Shown piece after piece: positions 19,929-28,440 of a stretch of 30,192 nucleotides of DNA. The translations under genes were made by a program, and so were the position numbers. Location: positions 118,221 through 148,412 of the forward strand of contig VCMS01000316.1 of assembly GCA_022539475.1 (NCBI GenBank), in the 5' to 3' direction. This stretch comes from Gracilaria domingensis. Its lineage: Eukaryota > Rhodophyta > Florideophyceae > Gracilariales > Gracilariaceae. Each line of letters opens with the position of its first letter. Within the stretch, counting starts at the first letter, position 1. The notes beneath the pieces are model-generated. The model saw nothing but the letters and a program-made list of their open reading frames with translations, was not told where the DNA came from and searched no databases.

Positions 19929-21541
19929 CCAACGCACCGGCTACGTTTCAACGTGCTATCGATATCCTCTTGGCTCGATTCAAGTGGAAGACCTGCTTGG
20001 TGTATCTTGACGATATCATCGTGTTCTCCGATAACCTTGATGACCACTTAACACACGTCCGGGACGTCATGAGAGTCCTCAGGGACGCGGGCATTACGCT
20101 GAAACTCAAGAAGTGCGAGTTCTTCACAGATTCTGTCAAATACCTAGGGCATATCATTCGACCTGGACAGCTCTCAGTTGACGCAGTTCGCGTGAATTCG
20201 CTGAAGGAAGCGAAACACCCTACGACACAAACGGAACTCCGCAGTTTTCTGGGTCTTTGTAATGTATATCGGCGTTTTGTCCCGAACTTCGCAGATATTG
20301 CGACCCCCCTTAACCACCTTTTGAGGAAAGGTCAACCAGTTCAACTGGAACCCCTAGGCGACGCGGAAGCGTCTGCCTTTTCGGCATTAATTGACGCAGT
20401 AACGTCACCGCCAATCTTGGCTTTGCCTAAGCTAGGACTTCCATTCGAAGTAGACACTGACGCCAGTGCACACCAGGTTGGTTGCGCCCTGTTTCAGGTC
20501 ACGGAAGACGGCGTGAGACATCCAATTGGATACTGGTCGCGATCCTTGAACGTACACGAACGTAACTACTCAGTTTCGGAGAAAGAGTGCTTAGCCGTTG
20601 TATGGGCTCTAACTACACTGAGGCCATATCTTATGGGCAACCATTTTACGGTACATACGGACCACTCATCTCTCCGATGGCTCATGGAAATCTCGGAACC
20701 ATCAGGACGCTTGATGCGTTGGCGCTTGAGGTTATCGGAGTTCGATTTCACAGTTACGTACAAAAAAGGAACGTTGAATCTGCAGGCAGATGCACTCTCC
20801 CGCTTGGGAACAAATGCAGAAGCGGCACCAGTTGACGATCTGGACATACCATGCTTTATGGTGGAAGAACAAGCAGGTTGGGTCGAATCTTTGTCGGATG
20901 ACATCTGTGACGACATCCTGCTCACTTCTGAGAAGTTGGATCCCTTGACTGGATCTTTTGTACCCATCACTCGCGAGGAGATGATCCGAGAACAGCAAAC
21001 GGATGAGTTTTGTACGCGAATTCGCGCTCGTCTCAATGGAGGAGATCGTATACCTTTTCAGGTTAACGATCAGGGGTACCTGGTTAGGTTGGTTGAAGCG
21101 TATACCCAAATTGTGGTCCCATACTCGCTGAAAAACCGTGTGTTGGTCATGACACACTATGTGAAGGTAGGAGCCCACCCAGGAGGTCGAAAACTATACT
21201 TGAACCTGCGTAGGGATTTTTACTGGCCGTCAATGGCATTGGACTGCTACGCAGTACGACGCTCTTGCACCGAGTGCGCTAAGAATAACGTGAAACTTCG
21301 TAAGTACTCGAAGAAGTTAACGCTGTTCCCAGCACGGTCTCCTTTGGAGTTTATCGCTATCGATATCTTAGGTGAATTGATCAGAACCGCAAGAGGTAAT
21401 CGATACTTTCTGGTTATCACCGATCGGTTCTCTAAGTTGGTACGGACAGTCCCGCTGAAACGGATTACGGCCACCGTGGTTGCACAAGCTTTTGTCACCC
21501 ACTGGGTCTTTGTGTACGGTCCACCGGTTCATCTATTATAA
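19883..21541 (+). pseudogene. pol: RT C-terminal half, RNase H and integrase N-terminus (element B)
   Basis: The segment begins at the frameshift. The RT catalytic motif YLDD is at 20003-20014, followed by the thumb with YLGHII. RNase H, which removes the RNA template, shows DTDAS (20453-20467), a conserved EKE segment, HTDHSS (from 20654) and ADALSR (from 20786). The integrase zinc domain shows His at 21155 and 21176 and CX2C at 21266-21277. The first catalytic Asp of the integrase core is at 21362-21364. The frame stops at TAA (21539-21541), one codon before the second catalytic Asp. The family normally has a sense codon such as Ser there, so this is a point nonsense change. Confidence 0.93.
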
Positions 21542-22027
21542 GATAACGGTTCACAGTTCACGTCGAAGTTTTTCCAGGACGTCTGTCGGATCTTGAGTGT
21601 CAAGAATCTATTTACGACCACCTACCACCCCCAAACAAATGGTCAGGTAGAACGATTTAACCGTACCATGCTGAATGCATTAAGATCTTATGTGGCAGAT
21701 CATCCTAAGGATTGGGATTTGTATACGGACGCTATTACGTATGCGTACAACACCCAAGTCCACCGGGTAACGAAGCTAGCACCTTTTGAGTTGGTATTGT
21801 CAAGAGTACCGCCACCGGTTGCAATCGAGGCTCAAGAAACGCTTTCTACGTACCCGTCTGTTGGGTTATACAGGAACGCTTGGAAGGATTGGTTAACCAA
21901 AATGGTACCGGTCGCTCGCACAGCGATGGATAAGGCGCAGGCCGCTTATAAGCGCAACTTCGATGCGAAGGTTAAGACCCCATTACCAAAGGTCAAACCA
22001 GACGATATGGTATTTCTCCGCAAATAA
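21542..22027 (+). pseudogene. pol: Integrase catalytic core, second half (element B)
   Basis: The segment continues in the same frame after the TAA. The second catalytic Asp (DNGSQF) is at 21542-21544 and the catalytic Glu (NGQVERFNR) at 21650-21652. Thirty-five residues separate them, the DD35E spacing of retroviral and gypsy integrases. The YAYN segment and the downstream helix region are typical of gypsy elements. The frame ends in TAA at 22025-22027 after FLRK, inside what should be a continuous protein. Confidence 0.92.
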
Positions 22028-22744
22028 TACTATAATCCGGAGAAGGAACGCCGCCACAAGCTCTCGCCTATCGCGGAAGGACCCTACAAGGTTATTTCCG
22101 TCACGGACGATACCGTAGTATTGGATATCAATAATCTCCACGAACGGATATCGTTAGACCGTGTCGCGCTGACCCCACCACCCTACGTTCACGTTAACAC
22201 CCAACTGGGTGAAGCTACAGGAGACGAACAGGTCGTATCTTCGCACCCTGCGACTCTCCGCCCTGATCGCGGCTTATCGGATCTACCGAAGTCAGAATCA
22301 CCCACGCGGGTATCACAACCCGTTGCGGGAGACGAAGAGGAAAACTCAACTAGAGTTGACCCCCCACCGGACGTCGTGGCTCCCGTGCCACCGCCTAAGG
22401 AGGGGGAGGAAAGTACGGAACCCGTTACACCGGCGCCGCACGGTCACACTGTGTCGCAAGGTACCGCAACTAATCTCGCGGTCTCTACCGATAGCGTTGT
22501 GGTGCGCCGTGGCGCTGTACCTCGTGGTGATACTCCGTCGAGTTCGTTGAGCGATGCGCTGGAAACGACACGACCCACCCAAGGGGTACACACCGCTGTG
22601 GATAACGTAACCCCGTCGGGAACACCACAACTGAGTGAGGTCACCACCCGCAGAGCGGAGAAGACAGTATCTGTAGACCCGGGCTTCCCGGAGAACGCAG
22701 AGCCGCAAGCGGTAGATCAGCTCAATGTTACCGACCGGTGTTAA
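22028..22744 (+). pseudogene. pol: Integrase GPY/F module and disordered tail (element B)
   Basis: Same frame after the TAA. The segment starts with a charged YYNPEKERR stretch and the GPY of the GPY/F module (22079-22087), a C-terminal integrase domain typical of many gypsy elements. From about residue 55 the protein becomes rich in Pro, Ser, Thr, Val and Glu, without a recognisable fold. The tail contains the second internal polypurine motif (22395-22410). The frame ends in TAA at 22742-22744, while coding-like sequence continues in the -1 frame. Confidence 0.8.
22395..22410 (+). other. Internal polypurine tract 2 of element B
   Basis: CTAAGGAGGGGGAGGA has the same 14-base core as the 3' tract and as internal tract 1. 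It is read as Pro-Lys-Glu-Gly-Glu-Glu in the tail of integrase. The matching part of element C lies outside the window. Confidence 0.45.
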
Positions 22745-23319
22745 CCACGCCGTGGTTTGAGGAAACGAGAAGTCGTACTTACACGCGTATTATTTGGGAA
22801 AACAACCTTGGAAAGGTGAAGTACGAAGTACGAGTTTGGAAACCGTCGATGGTGCACCCACGCCGCGTGGCAGAAGACTCATGACACACCCAAGTGGAGA
22901 GTAACACTTTGTGTGACGTGGTGACGTACGGAGAGCACCGCCGACGCGGGGAACTGCTGACAGTAAGTCGCGTGCGCGAGTACCACACGTGCACGGTGCG
23001 CGATGTACGGTCGCCAACCGTAGGCGAACGGACACCTGTTAGGGTAACTCGTGGCTCACACGTGCCATCGCCTGGCCAACCAGAAGGCCGCGATATGCAC
23101 CGTGATTGGTCAATCCGCCTCCATGGCGCACGAGCGAGACCCTGCCCGTTCTCCGTCGCACGGACGATCCTTCTGGATAGCAAGAGGGAGCTCAGAATCC
23201 CGAAGCTACCGTTGGACGGTCGGAAGCTCAACCAAAACGAGCCGAAGCTCGTCAGACTCAAGAAGGAGAGTACTTCAAGAAGAACCTTTCAGGTTGAAGA
23301 TTGGACGCTCCTGGCGTAA
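22738..23319 (+). pseudogene. pol: Linker between integrase tail and chromodomain (element B)
   Basis: This frame overlaps the end of the previous segment by a few bases and is open, apart from one TGA at 22882-22884, up to a TAA ending at 23319. It encodes about 190 residues, the first part rich in Trp, Val and Arg and the later part in Arg, Lys and Leu. No domain is recognised. Its position between the GPY/F tail and the chromodomain, and the lack of long frames on the other strand, make it likely to be part of the original Pol. One-base changes at both ends would account for the frame switches. Confidence 0.45.
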
Positions 23320-23326
23320 GTTGTAG

Positions 23327-23680
23327 TTGTCGCGCAGCGAGGAACTCCTAGTGAGTCGTGACTGGTTAAGTCCAAGAGGAACCCCTCTAGAGGTTAGCCG
23401 GCCACCACCTCGCCACCCTCGAAGGTACGAAACCACAATGGGTGAAGGAGAGCAGTCAAACACCGAGGTGTACCCGCAGGAATACGTGATCGAACGTATC
23501 GTACGTCATGTTATAGACCCCGATGGGACGGTACTGTACCAAGTGCGATGGTATGGCTACTACGCCGAGGAGGACACCATGGAGCCGGTCGAGCACCTAC
23601 CTAGGTCGAAGATCGTTTCATACCACCGTCGCACTCGGTCAGCCTTGCCGTCCAACCTGGACCAAGCCCAGGTGGGATAA
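23327..23680 (+). pseudogene. pol: Chromodomain at the C-terminus of Pol (element B)
   Basis: A typical chromodomain is encoded at about 23480-23634, beginning EYVIERI, with YQVRWYGY in the middle and EPVEHL near the end. Chromodomains of chromovirus integrases bind methylated histone H3 tails and steer insertion to marked chromatin. The three aromatic-cage positions (Tyr of EY, Trp of RW, Tyr of GY) are kept. The usual Trp of the TWEP motif is Met (TMEP). The frame has no clear start: the first in-frame ATG is near 23438, and the domain was probably joined to the preceding linker before a frameshift near 23320. Confidence 0.85.
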
Positions 23681-24049
23681 GAACCGTTCCCGGTGAGGAG
23701 CTTTCAACTATACCGCGATGCGGAAGACTCAGAATGGAGAGTTGACCCCTTCTGTGTGGGGGTGAATGAAGGAAGAAGACCAATGAAGCGGTGAAGACTG
23801 AACTAGAGGAAGTGAGAAGAAAGAAAGAAGAGCATACCGAAATGCCGGTTGTACCGATTTAAAACGGTTAGAGTAGAAGAAGCACCAAAGAAGTGAAGTA
23901 CACTTGAACACAGTGTGAGTGAAGAAGTAATCGAAGATCGATCAAGTTCGTAGAGAACAGGCAAAAGGGTGAAGGGAAAGTTACCACTAGATGGTTTTAC
24001 TGTTTCTATCTTATACTAAGGACCAAGTCCTCCAGCCCTGCTGGTCATC
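23681..24049 (+). other. Purine-rich spacer between convergent sense and antisense ORFs
   Basis: About 370 bp separate the pol stop from the stop of the antisense ORF. From 23760 to 23960 the plus strand is very rich in GAA and AAG words. Both transcripts would end here, so poly(A) signals for each are expected. I see no clear consensus on the plus strand. Confidence 0.5.
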
Positions 24050-25903
24050 TTACACCCCCGATGAGTGACCGGCACCGCCGCTACCGGAGGGACCCTGCGA
24101 AGGGTGCGGAACGGCGTAAGCCGGTATCCCTGCCATAGTGGTGAGATGATCGGGCACGATAATTCCAGCGTTCTGGAGACTGGCGCGCAACATCGCGATG
24201 TTCGCCGGAGAATCTCCCGGAGCGACCGGAGCTGTCGGGGCCGGAAGGACCGAAGGAACGGTAGCCGCTACAGGGGCCGGACCCACCACCGGAACACTCG
24301 CTTGAGTCGGAACATTCCAACCCACAGGAGCCTGGGGTACCCCGCCGCTGGCGTGCAACACCTGATTCGCCGCCGGTAGGTCGTTCAACAACTCCTGGTC
24401 CATCTCGACGAGTGCTTCCGCCGCCTCTCCACCAGTATCCATGTTCGGATCATCCAGATCCACTGGGGCGACCCAGTTGTCACTGAACATGAACCCAACG
24501 GGGTGACTGTCTGGAATCGACCGTGGCTGGTTCGCTGCCCACTCGGCATACGCGCTAGTCGTCATCGTACCCTCCCATGGGTCGTAATACACGAAATCTC
24601 CTGCTGTGGGATGTCTCCTACCGGGTGAGCGGTCGTAGTGACGACGAGGACCTTTCCCGCGTTGCGAACGGGGCACCGTTTCCCAATCGACTCCATCGAT
24701 AACATCCAAGATGTAATGGATCTCATCCACGTTCTCTTCGGACCCCAAGGGAGTGTGCAAATCCAGCGAGCGGATAATGCTGCGAAGCATCGGCGGAATA
24801 TACCAAACACGGTAGTTGTCGTAAGCCTCCCAGAGGAGAAACGCTGCTACGCGTGCCGCCCACTCGCCGGCTACGAGACCCCACCATCCTGAACGCGGAT
24901 CGCTGATCAATCGGGAGCCGATGTAACTCAAGCACGGAGGCAGTTCTGCAAAACACCCTTTGGGTACCTCCACATCACGCCACCAATCTGGTAGAGGAGG
25001 GAACCGTCCAACAAAGGCATGCGGTCTGTACCTCTTGGTCTCGATATTCGGGTACGGAATCAGATACCCATGACGGGAACGAGCTTTCCGCTCAAACCGA
25101 ATGCGGTTGACGAACCCACCCTGGGAAGCGTTCTTGCGAAGATAACGGAACTCCGCTCGGAGTATGGGCCGATTCCAGCACAACATCAACCTCGATGTGG
25201 TCGGGCCATCGCCAGCGTACCACGCATGGTCGAAAGTCGCCAAGTTGTCTCCATATCGGACTTCACCGAAAGTACGGTAGAACGGAGTATCGGACCCATA
25301 TGACGGTGGAACCAGGTGCTCGAGGTGCACTCGACTGAGTCTCTTGTACGCCAACTTCGCGTGTTCCGCGCGCGCGGTGTTCAGGTTCTCACCCTCGCGG
25401 GTATCGTACCGGAGGAGCATCGGGTCGATCGCTATACGAACTTTCCATTCTGGGGATTGCACTACCGCTAACGGCAGTCCGCACGGTAGGAAGCCGTTTT
25501 CGGCATACGACTCCAGGAGAGTGTCATCGTTAACAGCTACCGGATGAAACCACGGTGCACGGCTGAACGCAAACCCATCACGGAGTGGATCGCGTACTGC
25601 GAGAGATTCCCTCGATATCCAACCAGCTTGGTTCGCCATCAGCGGCATCGCTTGCGCTGAATTCCATAACGGAACGTTCACCGGGACCATCGGTTGAGAC
25701 TGAGGCAGTGGAGCCGTCGCAGAACCCGGCTGAGGGTAGTTCGACGCGCTCGCCTGACCCGTCGGGTGATGAGGAAACTGATTCGGGTTCATCGGAATGA
25801 CAGATGATGTACTGTGATCGAGTTCGGATACTTGAATACTCTGTTGGCTTGAGTGTGTATCGCGCTTGCGAGGTATAGAAACCGAGGAGTTGGTACCGCT
25901 CAT
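24050..25903 (-). CDS. Intact antisense accessory ORF of the retrotransposon, 617 aa, unknown function
   Basis: The frame runs from ATG at 25903-25901 to the stop at 24052-24050 without interruption. The -3 position is A, favourable for initiation. A TTG-started extension of 12 codons is less likely. Residues 1-95 are Ser/Pro/Gln-rich and look disordered, with a basic PRKR near residue 11. Residues about 96-480 look folded and are rich in Trp, Tyr, Arg and Pro; 339-370 form a Trp-rich hydrophobic, probably helical stretch. A basic RS-type segment lies at 411-431. Residues 480-515 are acidic and the rest is Pro/Ala/Val-rich. I see no signal peptide, protease, methylase or envelope motif and recognise no family. 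It converges on pol and starts 79 bp inside the 3' LTR boundary, so its promoter probably lies in the LTR. Antisense ORFs between pol and the 3' LTR are known in some plant gypsy elements (Tat/Ogre-type and RIRE2-type), but homology to those is not claimed. Confidence 0.8.
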   Translation of the reverse strand: MSGTNSSVSIPRKRDTHSSQQSIQVSELDHSTSSVIPMNPNQFPHHPTGQASASNYPQPGSATAPLPQSQPMVPVNVPLWNSAQAMPLMANQAGWISRESLAVRDPLRDGFAFSRAPWFHPVAVNDDTLLESYAENGFLPCGLPLAVVQSPEWKVRIAIDPMLLRYDTREGENLNTARAEHAKLAYKRLSRVHLEHLVPPSYGSDTPFYRTFGEVRYGDNLATFDHAWYAGDGPTTSRLMLCWNRPILRAEFRYLRKNASQGGFVNRIRFERKARSRHGYLIPYPNIETKRYRPHAFVGRFPPLPDWWRDVEVPKGCFAELPPCLSYIGSRLISDPRSGWWGLVAGEWAARVAAFLLWEAYDNYRVWYIPPMLRSIIRSLDLHTPLGSEENVDEIHYILDVIDGVDWETVPRSQRGKGPRRHYDRSPGRRHPTAGDFVYYDPWEGTMTTSAYAEWAANQPRSIPDSHPVGFMFSDNWVAPVDLDDPNMDTGGEAAEALVEMDQELLNDLPAANQVLHASGGVPQAPVGWNVPTQASVPVVGPAPVAATVPSVLPAPTAPVAPGDSPANIAMLRASLQNAGIIVPDHLTTMAGIPAYAVPHPSQGPSGSGGAGHSSGV

Positions 25904-25906
25904 GAT

Positions 25907-25924
25907 TGTGACGTATTTACGTAC
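25907..25924. promoter_or_regulatory. Conserved ACGT-containing block upstream of the antisense ATG
   Basis: TGTGACGTATTTACGTAC is identical in element A (134-151). On the antisense strand it reads as two TACGT words ending four bases before the ATG. It resembles CRE/bZIP sites and would sit in the 5' untranslated region or core promoter of the antisense transcript. Confidence 0.35.
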
Positions 25925-25968
25925 TTGCGTTTCGCACAAAACTTCAGCCTCGAAGTCGTTCTCGGCTC

Positions 25969-25982
25969 TAAGGAGGGGGAGA
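25969..25982 (+). other. 3' polypurine tract
   Basis: CTAAGGAGGGGGAGA lies immediately before the TGTAGAG start of the LTR. This is the expected position of the RNA primer for plus-strand DNA synthesis. Confidence 0.85.
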
Positions 25983-26956
25983 TGTAGAGCAACGCATTTT
26001 GCGTGATTATCAGGATGATGCGCCTCATATACTCGCGGGAGTGATACGAGGATGCACTCGAAGAGTTATGAGTTGGACCCAATTTTGGCGGTTACTTTTG
26101 GAATGGCTTTCCCACAGTTACCTGTAATCAGGGTTGCCATTGCTGGCCAATACCGCTAGGTGGACGCGTGTACTACACCACCGTGTGTGTGCATATTACG
26201 GGACAATAGGTAGTGCACCTGAGGTGCCTGACACTGGGCTAGCCACGTGTACGGACCCCTGCGGGTGTGCACCACGTGTACATAGTTAGTTTACACCTAC
26301 TTAGGTGAGCTCGACCTCGTCGTCGCGAGCACCTTTGTAAAGTCAACCCGAGCACTTCTAAGTGAACTCTTTGTCGAGTAGCGCTCTCCTGAGTGGACTC
26401 TACACGAGTGAGGCTCTGGCGCCAACCGCCTACGTGGGTTATCACTCTCGCGAGTATGGCCACGTCTGGTTAGGGTGGTCCTACCCTCTCGGTACCTTTG
26501 AGGAACATCTGTCGTTGATGTCGGGACCTGAGGGTCGTACCGAGGAGGTATAGGACTAGATTACGAAGTGATCCGACTCTGTATAGAGTTTTGCCGTGTT
26601 TGCGGAAACCCGTGCGTTACCGTTGGAGGATCTCACCCCGCTCCGGTCACAGTGCCGAGGAGGCCCTACCCGTCGCGTGTGGGTGTTGTTTGGTTGTTGT
26701 TTTCTGTTGCTTTCCCTCTCGGGACTACACCTGTCGTTGGTCGTGTTTCATCGTTGCCGATACCACCCCGTCTCTGGAGTTTCTCATCGTTTCCTCACCA
26801 CGTGGCCTAGCACCTCTGTAGGTATAGCCAGTTGCCACTTCGGCCTTACAACCGAGTTACGGTGGTACAGAGGGCTCTGTCACTGGTCTGCCATCTCTCA
26901 CGAGAGCGGACCTTCGGACAGTCTGGTGGGTTTCACTCTTCCGAGTTTGCCCCACA
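25983..26956 (+). repeat. LTR shared by elements B (3') and C (5')
   Basis: The LTR is 974 bp, starting TGTAGAG after the polypurine tract and ending CCCACA, so it has TGT...ACA ends as LTRs normally do. It is homologous to 206-1096 and, in part, to 15541-15798. It contains perfect short stem-loops: GCACCT-G-AGGTGC (26215-26227), CACCTA-CT-TAGGTG (26294-26307), CTCGCGAG (26447-26454) and CTCTC-AC-GAGAG (26895-26906). It must hold promoter and poly(A) signals for the sense transcript and probably the promoter of the antisense ORF, but I cannot place a TATA box with confidence. Confidence 0.85.
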
Positions 26957-26965
26957 CCTCCGGGC

Positions 26966-27802
26966 ATGGAGGGCCCGAGGTACGTATACCTCCCTCAACC
27001 CACTGGTGTAGCTTCGTTAGGACCACGGGGTGGAGACCCTGATGGAGATTCGTCAAGCTCAGAAGACGAGCGTCGACGCAAACCAAATGGTAAGAAGAAG
27101 AAAACCAAAAGGGGAAAGAGAAAGAGTCGCCGGTCCGACTCGGACTCTTCGTCCTCATACACAGATTCGGATTCGTCAGGAGACGACGACCGTAAAGGTT
27201 CACGACGCAAGAGGAAGGACTCTCGCCAGAAGAAAGGAAAGAATGCCAGCAAGGGTAAGACCGAAAGGTACAATGATTCGGACTCAACTTCCGACGAAGA
27301 GACTGACCTAGAGGTGCTTACACCGCTCAACGATTTATTCACCAAAGCGGTTGACTATCGTACCTATAGGTTGGAGAACAGACAGGCTGAGTATACCAAA
27401 GAGGTAGCTCAGAAGATAACGAAGCATCATAGGAAGCTTCGTTTCCAACTGGGTGAGACTCGCTTTAGCGGGGATGACCCTATTGCGATCATTGACTTCC
27501 TTCAGAGGTTCAAGATCGCTTGTGACCAGAATGGGTTTTCAGAGGCAGCAGCCATGTGGTTGTTTCAATTCTACCCAACTGGTCAAACTGGAGCGTTGCT
27601 CCATAGCCGCCTCCAAGGGAACACCATGGCGGTGGACGAAGACCAAACGGAAATGTTGACGACATACCCACAGGTGGTCAACTTCCTACTGGAAACCTAT
27701 GCAACCGATGAGGTTATTCAGGAGGCGTACGCAGAGGTGCTTGCGTACCGCCAGCGCGCGGGACAAACCGATTGGAATTCGCTCGCTCCCTATGGGCATT
27801 AG
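26966..27802 (+). pseudogene. gag: Gag N-terminal and capsid region of element C, broken by a frameshift
   Basis: The ATG at 26966 opens a frame of 278 codons. Residues 1-115 form a highly charged extension with Lys/Arg clusters (KKKKTKRGKRKSRR) and Ser/Asp repeats, likely disordered and able to bind RNA or enter the nucleus. The capsid part follows from about residue 115 and aligns with element B (FSGDDPI versus FSGTDPI). At about 27770 one missing base shifts the frame, and the true protein continues in the -1 frame from about 27772. The last dozen residues of this frame, up to the TAG, are therefore not genuine Gag. Confidence 0.8.
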
Positions 27803-28077
27803 CCTCCCGCTGTGGAAGCGTCTTTACTACCAAAAGGTTGAAATCGATGTACGCCAACAACGTGGCGAAGTCTATCCGATCACAGGTTCGCCACTACCTA
27901 GCTACCAACCGCACGGTCGATTACAACGCACTAGCCCGCCATGCACAGGGACTAGGCGACACCGTTCGGTCAGGGGCCAGGAAAGACTCCGCACCACTTG
28001 GCAAACCATCGAAGGAGAAAGGAAAAACCAGGCGGTCAGTGTTTGACGTAGAGGAAGAGGAGACCACTACGGATTAG
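27772..28077 (+). pseudogene. gag: Gag capsid C-terminal region (element C)
   Basis: Continues Gag after the frameshift, with a helical Arg/Lys/Ala-rich segment that corresponds to the region before the zinc knuckle in element B. A Lys-rich stretch and an acidic VEEEE-type tail follow. It ends in TAG (28075-28077), and the same frame continues beyond, so the stop is probably a nonsense change. Confidence 0.7.
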
Positions 28078-28440
28078 GCATCCACACAATACGCCTCCCA
28101 GGGTCACCCAGTCCACTTGGTGCACGCACAACCGACAACTCGATCGCACGGTAACACCTCCTGGTCCAGCTCGCTATCCAGCGAGCCACCCTCGAGGCAA
28201 ACCTCAGCTCCACCATCACAGGTATCCGTACCGGTCAGTCCAGTCCTAGCGGTGCCATTCAACCAATATGGTGATAGAGGACCACCCCCGCAGCAACGGA
28301 GTGTAGCACCGACTGGAGGTCGTACCCCATCACGCGCGTCGTCGCTCGCGATGAAGGACCCCACAACCGGTAATCTCCTCTGCTGGTTCTGTTTATCGCC
28401 TCACCACTTGGCAACAGCGTGCCCAAGTGTGGCTCCGTAG
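28078..28440 (+). pseudogene. gag: Gag nucleocapsid with CCHC knuckle (element C)
   Basis: Same frame as the previous segment. A Ser/Pro/Gln-rich stretch is followed by one zinc knuckle, CX2CX4HX4C, at 28381-28422 (CWFCLSPHHLATAC). The knuckle binds element RNA during packaging. The frame ends in TAG six codons after the knuckle, much sooner than in element B, where about 88 more residues follow. Pol is in the -1 frame, as in element B, and is open from 28374, so the two overlap by about 65 bases. Confidence 0.8.

Larger units (their letters stand above)
15541..26956 (+). mobile_element. Ty3/gypsy chromovirus-type element B with antisense ORF
   Basis: The order on the plus strand is: partial 5' LTR (15541-15798), leader, gag with a CCHC knuckle, retropepsin (DTGA), RT (YLDD), RNase H, integrase (HHCC, DD35E, GPY/F), tail, chromodomain, convergent antisense ORF, polypurine tract, 3' LTR (25983-26956). 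RT before integrase places it in Ty3/gypsy and not Ty1/copia. The chromodomain places it near the chromoviruses. The internal region is about 10.2 kb, long for the family because of the leader, the tail and the antisense ORF. Four in-frame stops and at least one one-base frameshift in RT make gag-pol non-functional as written. Assigning the right-hand LTR to B is the simplest reading, but it also serves as the left LTR of element C. Confidence 0.85.

Noticed and set aside
24065..25800. Plus-strand frames (60-104 codons) opposite the antisense ORF
   Set aside because: They are shadows of the 617-codon minus-strand frame, which is far longer and uninterrupted.
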